Assembly (NCBI RefSeq): GCF_000513935.1
Contig: NZ_AZUY01000001.1
Coordinates: 201,276 to 265,275, forward strand
Reading direction: 5' to 3'
Source: Mesorhizobium sp. WSM3626
GTDB taxonomy: Bacteria > Pseudomonadota > Alphaproteobacteria > Rhizobiales > Rhizobiaceae
Length of the DNA: 64,000 nt
The notes beneath the pieces were generated by a model. The model saw nothing but the letters and a program-made list of their open reading frames with translations. It made no database searches and was not told where the DNA came from. Each line of letters starts with the position of its first letter. Position 1 is the first letter of the stretch. The position numbers and the translations under genes are program-made. Below are positions 56,135 to 64,000 of this stretch, one piece after another.

Positions 56135-57808
56135 ATGCTTTCCAGACTGTCGATCCGAGATATCGTCCTGATCGAAAAGCTGGACATCGACTTCCAGCCG
56201 GGTCTTTCCGTGCTGACCGGCGAAACCGGCGCCGGCAAATCCATCCTGCTCGACGCCCTGTCGCTGGCGCTCGGCGCGCGCGGCGATGCCTCGCTGGTGC
56301 GCCATGGCGCATCGCAGGGCCAGGTCATCGCCGTGTTTGATGTTCCGCGCAACCATCCGGTGCGCGCGCTGCTCGCCGAAAACGCCATCGAGGACGATGG
56401 CGACGTCATCCTGCGCCGCGTGCAGACGGCGGACGGCCGTACCCGTGTGTTCGTCAACGACCAGCCGTCCAGTGTGACGCTGATGCGCGATGTCGGCCGC
56501 GCACTGGTCGAGATCCACGGCCAGCATGATGAACGCGCTTTGGTCGATCCCGGCGCACACCGCGATGTGCTTGATGCTTTCGGCGGCCATCTGGGTGCCG
56601 TCCGCTCGACCGGCGAGGCATGGCGGCACTGGCGCGCCTGCGAGCAGGAGCTGACGCGCCATCGCGCCAAGGTGGCGGCCGCCGCGCGCGAGGCCGATTA
56701 TCTGCGCGCCGCGGTTGCCGAACTGACCAAGCTCGACCCGCAGCCCGGCGAGGAGACCGAACTTGCGGAGCTGCGCGCCCACATGATGCGCGCCGAGAAG
56801 ATCGCTTCCGAAATCCACGACGCCCAGGATGTGCTGTCGGGTCCGTCCTCGCCCTTGCCGCAACTGGCCAGCTTGCTGAGGCGGTTGCAGCGCAAGGCGA
56901 CGGAGGCGCCCGGATTGCTCGAGGACGTGGTCAAGTCGCTGGATGAAGCGATGTTGTCGCTCGATGCGGCGCAATCGGGCGTCGAGGCCGCGCTTCGGGC
57001 CACCGAATATGATCCGCAACGGCTGGAAAAAGCGGAAGAGCGGCTGTTTGCGCTGCGCGCGGCGTCGCGCAAGCACAGCGTCGCCGTCGACGATCTGGCG
57101 CAGCTGCGCGACACGATGGTTGCCGATCTCGCCGATCTCGATGCCGGCGAGGAGCGCCTGCACGGCCTGGAAAAGCAGGCGGCCGCCGCGCGCGAAACCT
57201 ACGACATCGCCGCCGTACAGCTCTCCTCGCTTCGCCATGCCGCGGCGGTCGGTCTGACCAAGGCTGTGATGGCCGAACTGCCGGCGCTGAAGCTCGAACG
57301 CGCGGCCTTCATCGTCGAGATGAAGAGCGAGGCCGAGAGCCGCATGGAGGAGGGCATCGACCAGATCGAGTTCTGGGTGCGCACCAATCCCGGCACGCGG
57401 CCCGGGCCGATGATGAAGGTCGCGTCCGGCGGTGAGCTGTCACGCTTCCTGCTCGCGCTGAAAGTGGCGCTGGCCGATCGTGGTTCGGCGCCGACACTGG
57501 TTTTCGATGAAATCGACACCGGCGTGGGCGGCGCGGTGGCCGACGCCATCGGCCAGCGGCTGGCGCGGCTGTCGAAGCGCGTCCAGGTGCTTTCCGTCAC
57601 CCACGCTCCGCAAGTTGCGGCGCGCGCGGCAACACATTTCCTGATCTCCAAATCGGGCAGCACCGACCGGGTCGCGACAGGGATTGCCGAGATGGACAGG
57701 ACGGCGCGGCAGGAGGAGATCGCCCGCATGCTAGCCGGTGCCACGATCACCGACGAGGCGCGCGCCGCCGCCGAGCGGCTGCTGCGCGAGAATACAAACG
57801 CGGCGTGA
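56135..57808 (+). CDS. recN: DNA repair protein RecN
   Basis: The 557-residue SMC-like ATPase has Walker A GETGAGKS at 29-36 and RVQTADGRTRVFVNDQPSS, with the QHDERALVDP Q-loop near residue 128. A long coiled-coil middle (about 150-400) follows, then SGGELSRFLLALKVALA (ABC signature, about 430-446) and LVFDEIDTGVGGAVADAIG (Walker B). RecN holds sister DNA during double-strand break repair and is often SOS-induced, but no LexA-like GTTC-N7-GTTC box is visible upstream. The ATG at 56135 follows the TGCATGTCG-type repeat. Length is normal (about 555). Confidence 0.95.
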   Translation: MLSRLSIRDIVLIEKLDIDFQPGLSVLTGETGAGKSILLDALSLALGARGDASLVRHGASQGQVIAVFDVPRNHPVRALLAENAIEDDGDVILRRVQTADGRTRVFVNDQPSSVTLMRDVGRALVEIHGQHDERALVDPGAHRDVLDAFGGHLGAVRSTGEAWRHWRACEQELTRHRAKVAAAAREADYLRAAVAELTKLDPQPGEETELAELRAHMMRAEKIASEIHDAQDVLSGPSSPLPQLASLLRRLQRKATEAPGLLEDVVKSLDEAMLSLDAAQSGVEAALRATEYDPQRLEKAEERLFALRAASRKHSVAVDDLAQLRDTMVADLADLDAGEERLHGLEKQAAAARETYDIAAVQLSSLRHAAAVGLTKAVMAELPALKLERAAFIVEMKSEAESRMEEGIDQIEFWVRTNPGTRPGPMMKVASGGELSRFLLALKVALADRGSAPTLVFDEIDTGVGGAVADAIGQRLARLSKRVQVLSVTHAPQVAARAATHFLISKSGSTDRVATGIAEMDRTARQEEIARMLAGATITDEARAAAERLLRENTNAA

Positions 57809-57862
57809 GACTATCCGGCGTCATGGGGCGAGTCAGGATATGGCTCCATCCTGCTGTTCAGG

Positions 57863-60839
<2,977 letters not shown>

Positions 60840-60947
60840 GCTTCCACGCAAGCGTCGACGATCATTTCCGCTGATCGTTTGGCTCAAGCGAATTCGTGTG
60901 ACACGGCAAGCCATGCCACCTAAATACCGCCACTCCCTTTGTTGTCG

Positions 60948-60993
60948 TGCATGTCGCTGTCCCAAAACCGTACGCAGTTTTGGGCGACATGCA
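60948..60993. repeat. dispersed palindromic element, TGCATGTCG type (copy 4)
   Basis: TGCATGTCG (60948-60956) to CGACATGCA (60985-60993), with CCCAAAACCG and CAGTTTTGGG as inner arms. It is the best-preserved copy and ends just before the AGGAG ribosome site of azlC. Frames that start within it are false extensions. Confidence 0.75.
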
Positions 60994-61006
60994 TCAGGAG
61001 TGGCCG

Positions 61007-61735
61007 ATGGCGACGGACTTGATTTCTGAGAGCGGCGGCAAAAGCGATTTCTGGCAGGGCGTGCGGCTCTCCATGCCGGTCGTGGTGGCGTCGGCGCCGT
61101 TCGCCGTGCTGTTCGGCGCGCTCGCCGTCGACAATGGCTTCTCGGTCCTCGAAGCCTTCCTGATGAGCGCGCTGGTCTATGGCGGCGCCAGCCAGATGGT
61201 CGGCATCCAGCTGTTCGGCCAGCATGTCGCGCCGTGGCTGGTCGTGCTCTCGATCTTCGCCGTCAATTTCCGCCACGTGCTCTATTCCGCCGGCATTGGA
61301 CGGCGCATCGCGCACTGGCCTGTCATCAGCCAAGCGCTCGGCTATTTCATCCTCACCGACCCGCAATTCGCGGTCGCCGAGGCGCGGGCGCAATCTGGCC
61401 AGACCGTGGGCTTCGCCTGGTATCTGGGGCTTGGCCTGCCGGTCTATCTGTTCTGGATTGTTGAAAGCGCGCTCGGCGCGCTGTTCGGCAAGCTCATCCC
61501 CGACACCCATGCGCTGGGCATCGATTTCCTGCTGCCGATTTATTTCCTCGGCCTCGTGATGGGCTTTCGCAAGCGCCCGCTGTGGTTGCCGGTGGTCGTC
61601 GCCAGTGCCTGCGCGTCGATCGTCGCCTACAAGACTGTGGGCTCGCCCTGGCACGTGTCGATCGGCGCCATTGCCGGCGTGCTGCTCGCCGTCATCCTGC
61701 CGCCCCGTCACAGCGGCGTGGAGGCAAAGCGATGA
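61007..61735 (+). CDS. azlC: branched-chain amino acid exporter large subunit AzlC
   Basis: The 242-residue protein has seven or eight membrane helices. FWQGVRLSMPVVVASAPFAVLFGALA (about 16-41) is the AzlC N-terminus, followed by SALVYGGASQMVGIQLFG, AVNFRHVLYSAGIGR and YFILTDPQFAVAEARA. AzlC with AzlD exports branched-chain amino acids such as leucine, isoleucine and 4-azaleucine. The ATG at 61007 follows AGGAG; the frame upstream begins in the palindromic repeat. Its stop overlaps azlD by four bases. No AzlB-like regulator lies nearby. Confidence 0.92.
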   Translation: MATDLISESGGKSDFWQGVRLSMPVVVASAPFAVLFGALAVDNGFSVLEAFLMSALVYGGASQMVGIQLFGQHVAPWLVVLSIFAVNFRHVLYSAGIGRRIAHWPVISQALGYFILTDPQFAVAEARAQSGQTVGFAWYLGLGLPVYLFWIVESALGALFGKLIPDTHALGIDFLLPIYFLGLVMGFRKRPLWLPVVVASACASIVAYKTVGSPWHVSIGAIAGVLLAVILPPRHSGVEAKR

Positions 61736-62028
61736 GCACGACATTCTGGATCATCATCGCCGGCGCGATCGCCACCTATCTCACCCGCATCGGCGGGCAT
61801 CTGGTCATCTCCCGCTTCGATCACATCCATCCGCGCGTCGAAGCCGGTCTCAATGCCGTGCCGGCTGCCGTGTTGACCACGCTGGTGGCGCCTGAGCTGC
61901 TCAATGCCGGACCGGCCGAATGGGCAGCCCTGGTTGTCACGGCGGTGGTTTCACTGCGTGGAGGGCTGATGGCGATGTTTCTGGCCGGGGCGGTGGTGCT
62001 GATCCTGGCACGGCAGTTCGTGGGGTAG
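61732..62028 (+). CDS. azlD: branched-chain amino acid exporter small subunit AzlD
   Basis: The 98-residue protein has three or four membrane helices: TFWIIIAGAIATYLTRIGGHLVI (about 4-26), GLNAVPAAVLTTLVAPELL and AALVVTAVVSLRGGLMAMFLAGAVVLILAR. ATYLTR-G is the AzlD start motif. It works with AzlC as a two-part exporter. It overlaps azlC by four bases (ATGA). A 6-bp hairpin (62027-62041) follows the stop, opposite the convergent aminopeptidase. Confidence 0.92.
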   Translation: MSTTFWIIIAGAIATYLTRIGGHLVISRFDHIHPRVEAGLNAVPAAVLTTLVAPELLNAGPAEWAALVVTAVVSLRGGLMAMFLAGAVVLILARQFVG

Positions 62029-62041
62029 GGCGCATCGCCCT
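62027..62041. terminator. short hairpin between azlD and the aminopeptidase
   Basis: AGGGCG (62027-62032), loop CAT, CGCCCT (62036-62041), overlapping the azlD TAG. The stem is short and not followed by a T-run on the plus strand, so termination is uncertain. Confidence 0.4.
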
Positions 62042-62056
62042 TGGCGCCTCAAAAAT

Positions 62057-63901
62057 TCAAATCTTCGCGTCATGCGGCAGCGGTGCTGTCGCCTTTTCCA
62101 GCCAGGCCAGCGTTTCGCCGTCGAGCATCGGACCGATCTCGGCCAGCACGCGGGCGTGGTAGGTGTCGAGCCAGTGCAGTTCGTCACGAGTCAGCAGGTC
62201 CGATCGCACCAGCCTGACGTCGATCGGGGCGAGCGTCAGCGTCTCGAAGCCGTGCATGGCGATGTCGCCGCCCTCGATCTGTTCGGCCGGCGTCACCAGG
62301 ATGAGGTTCTCGATGCGGATGCCGTAGGCGCCTTCCTTGTAGTAGCCGGGCTCGTTGGACAGCATCATGCCCTCGAGCAGCTTTTCGGTGCCGGTGCGGG
62401 CGATGCGCTGCGGACCCTCATGCACGGCCAGGTACGAGCCGACGCCATGACCGGTGCCATGGGCGAAGTCGCAGCCATGCTTCCACAACGCCATGCGGGC
62501 GACGGCATCGATCTCCGAGCCGCGCGTGCCGGCGGGGAAGCGCAGCGTCGAAATGCCGATCATGCCCTTCAGCACCAGCGTGAAGCGCTCGCGCATCTCC
62601 TCGGTAGGCTGGCCGATTGGTACGGTGCGGGTGATGTCAGTGGTGCCATCCTGGTATTGCGCGCCGGAATCGAGCAGGAACAGCTCACCGGCCTGCAGCC
62701 TGCGGCTGGTGGCGCGCGAGACGCGGTAATGCATGATGGCGCCGTTCGGGCCGGCGCCGGAAATGGTGTCGAAGGAGACGTCGCGCAGCGGCATCTGGGT
62801 TTCCTCGCCGGTCTGCCGGCGCGTCTCTTCGAGCCTGGTGACGACCGCGATCTCGTCGAGGGAGCCGGGCTGCTGCCGGTCGAGCCAGCACAAAAGCTTG
62901 GCCACCGCCGCGCCGTCACGGCGATGCGCGGCGCGTGAGCCGTTGATCTCGGCCTGGTTTTTGGTGGCGCGCGGAATACGAGCGGGATCGGGCGCGGCAA
63001 TCACCGTGCCGCCATTGTCCTCGACCAGCATGCGCAGACGGTCGGCCGCCAGCACCGGATCGAGCGCGATTTTCGCGCCGCTTTTGGCAAGCGCCACGAT
63101 CGCGGCCTCGAATTCGCCGGGCTCGTGCGGATCGGCAAGCTGGGTGAGATAGGCCGCCACCTGACGCGAGAACTTGCGTCGCTCCATGAAAAGTTGGTGC
63201 GATCCGTCGGCGGCGAGAATGGCGAAGCCGAGCGCCAGCGGCGTATGCGGGACGTCGCCGCCACGAATGTTGAAGGCCCAGGCGATAGAGGAGGGGTCGG
63301 TCAGCACCGCATGGGTGGCGCCGTCCCTGCCGATCGCCGTTGCCAGCCGCGCCAGCTTGTCCTTGGCGAGCTCGCCGGCAAAGCCGATCGGGTGCAGCTC
63401 GACCGGGGTCACGGGTGCGGCGGGCTGATCCTTCCAGATGATGTCGATCGGGTTCTTGTCTAGCGGCGCGAGCACCGCGCCGGTCTTATCGGCGGAGGCC
63501 TGCAGCGCCTTGACCTCGCCGATCGTGTGCAGCCAGGGATCGAAGCCCAGCCGCGCCCCTTTGCCGATGTTGTCCCCGAGCCAGACAGCGGGCGGATTGT
63601 CGACCAGGCTCTCGATCGAAAAGATGCCGAGGTCGACTTCGTTGCGTACCTGCAGCGTGTAGCGCCCGTCGACAAAGACGAAGGCGCGGTCGCGCAGCAC
63701 GACGGCGACGCCGGCCGAGCCGCTGAAGCCGGTCAGCCATTTCAGCCGTGCAGAACGATCGGCGACGTATTCGCCCTGGTGCTCGTCGGCGCGCGGAACG
63801 ATGAAGCCATCGAGGCCATTGTCGCTGAGCCATTGGCGCAGCAGCGCCACGCGTGGCTTGCCGACTGCCGGATCGCCCGCGGAATCGAAGGTCTGGAACA
63901 T
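62057..63901 (-). CDS. Xaa-Pro aminopeptidase P (M24B family)
   Basis: The 614-residue metallopeptidase has two creatinase-like N-terminal domains (about 20-310) and a pita-bread catalytic domain. Metal ligands are visible: Asp in LLDSGAQYQDGTTDITRT (about 405-422), His in HGTGHGVGSYL, Glu in SNEPGYYKEG, and Glu in GIRIENLILV. It removes an N-terminal residue preceding proline. An M24B C-terminal domain (LDTYHARVLAEIGP) matches the three-domain APP form. The ATG at 63899-63901 follows AGAGG; the frame is open to 63937. It is a cytoplasmic, single-gene unit. Confidence 0.93.
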   Translation of the reverse strand: MFQTFDSAGDPAVGKPRVALLRQWLSDNGLDGFIVPRADEHQGEYVADRSARLKWLTGFSGSAGVAVVLRDRAFVFVDGRYTLQVRNEVDLGIFSIESLVDNPPAVWLGDNIGKGARLGFDPWLHTIGEVKALQASADKTGAVLAPLDKNPIDIIWKDQPAAPVTPVELHPIGFAGELAKDKLARLATAIGRDGATHAVLTDPSSIAWAFNIRGGDVPHTPLALGFAILAADGSHQLFMERRKFSRQVAAYLTQLADPHEPGEFEAAIVALAKSGAKIALDPVLAADRLRMLVEDNGGTVIAAPDPARIPRATKNQAEINGSRAAHRRDGAAVAKLLCWLDRQQPGSLDEIAVVTRLEETRRQTGEETQMPLRDVSFDTISGAGPNGAIMHYRVSRATSRRLQAGELFLLDSGAQYQDGTTDITRTVPIGQPTEEMRERFTLVLKGMIGISTLRFPAGTRGSEIDAVARMALWKHGCDFAHGTGHGVGSYLAVHEGPQRIARTGTEKLLEGMMLSNEPGYYKEGAYGIRIENLILVTPAEQIEGGDIAMHGFETLTLAPIDVRLVRSDLLTRDELHWLDTYHARVLAEIGPMLDGETLAWLEKATAPLPHDAKI

Positions 63902-63932
63902 GATGGGCCTCTTGATATCAGCTTGACCGTAG

Positions 63933-63973
63933 CGCATGGGCCTGGAAATCGGAATCGATTTCCGGCTGGCGCA
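63933..63973. repeat. palindromic element upstream of the aminopeptidase
   Basis: GGAAATC (63944-63950), loop GGAATC, GATTTCC (63957-63963) sits within GCGCATGGGCC...GGCTGGCGC, resembling the GCATGATC-type repeats. The rest to 64000 shows no gene. Confidence 0.5.
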
Positions 63974-64000
63974 ACCTGCTACAGCATTGCCTGGCTGACA

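Overview
The window is a stretch of alphaproteobacterial chromosome, most likely from the order Hyphomicrobiales (Rhizobiales) and closest in style to Mesorhizobium. The evidence is high GC, a class A RNase P RNA, a complete mraZ-to-lpxC division and cell-wall (dcw) cluster in the rhizobial order, btaA/btaB genes for the phosphate-free betaine lipid DGTS, and several palindromic intergenic repeats of rhizobial type. I see no prophage, insertion sequence, CRISPR array or tRNA. This is core-genome DNA with small accessory patches.

Layout. 1-9.6 kb: a truncated alpha/beta hydrolase, a secreted RNase T2, a membrane diguanylate cyclase, ettA, tam, a FabH-like synthase, a methyltransferase-fold membrane protein, a VOC/tautomerase pair divergent from a TetR regulator, and a MOSC protein. 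9.6-19.3 kb: two short-chain dehydrogenases, a class IV aminotransferase of the (R)-amine-transaminase type, DUF2293-trmO, an ArsR-methyltransferase regulator coupled to metF, a 28-residue membrane peptide, an EamA exporter, a PLP decarboxylase and a LysR regulator. 19.3-34.3 kb: a lytic transglycosylase and a GH25 lysozyme, a serine hydrolase, btaBA behind a Pho box, a fused 5-oxoprolinase/hydantoinase, a small lipoprotein, djlA-amidase, an Slt-type transglycosylase, rnpB, a ParD/ParE toxin-antitoxin pair and a Cys/Met-metabolism PLP enzyme.

34.4-54.8 kb is the dcw cluster: mraZ-rsmH-ftsL-ftsI-murE-murF-mraY-murD-ftsW-murG-murC-murB, a 302-bp gap, then ddl-ftsQ-ftsA-ftsZ and lpxC. It makes the peptidoglycan precursor from UDP-MurNAc to lipid II, builds the septal synthase FtsW/FtsI with FtsL/FtsQ, and supplies the FtsA/FtsZ ring. 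Most neighbouring genes overlap by 1-4 bases, which suggests translational coupling. 55-64 kb carries bamD, recN, ligA, a DUF2461 protein, azlCD and an aminopeptidase P.

The most notable signals are regulatory. A four-unit, 10-bp-period MraZ box sits over the candidate dcw promoter. Eight GANTC (CcrM) sites fall within 181 bp before ddl-ftsQAZ. There is an exact-period Pho box before btaA, a perfect 16-bp palindrome before the ArsR-metF operon, and paired operators at the TetR locus. The end of the GH25 lysozyme gene, stop codon included, exists as three degenerate tandem copies. I found no convincing new multi-gene system.
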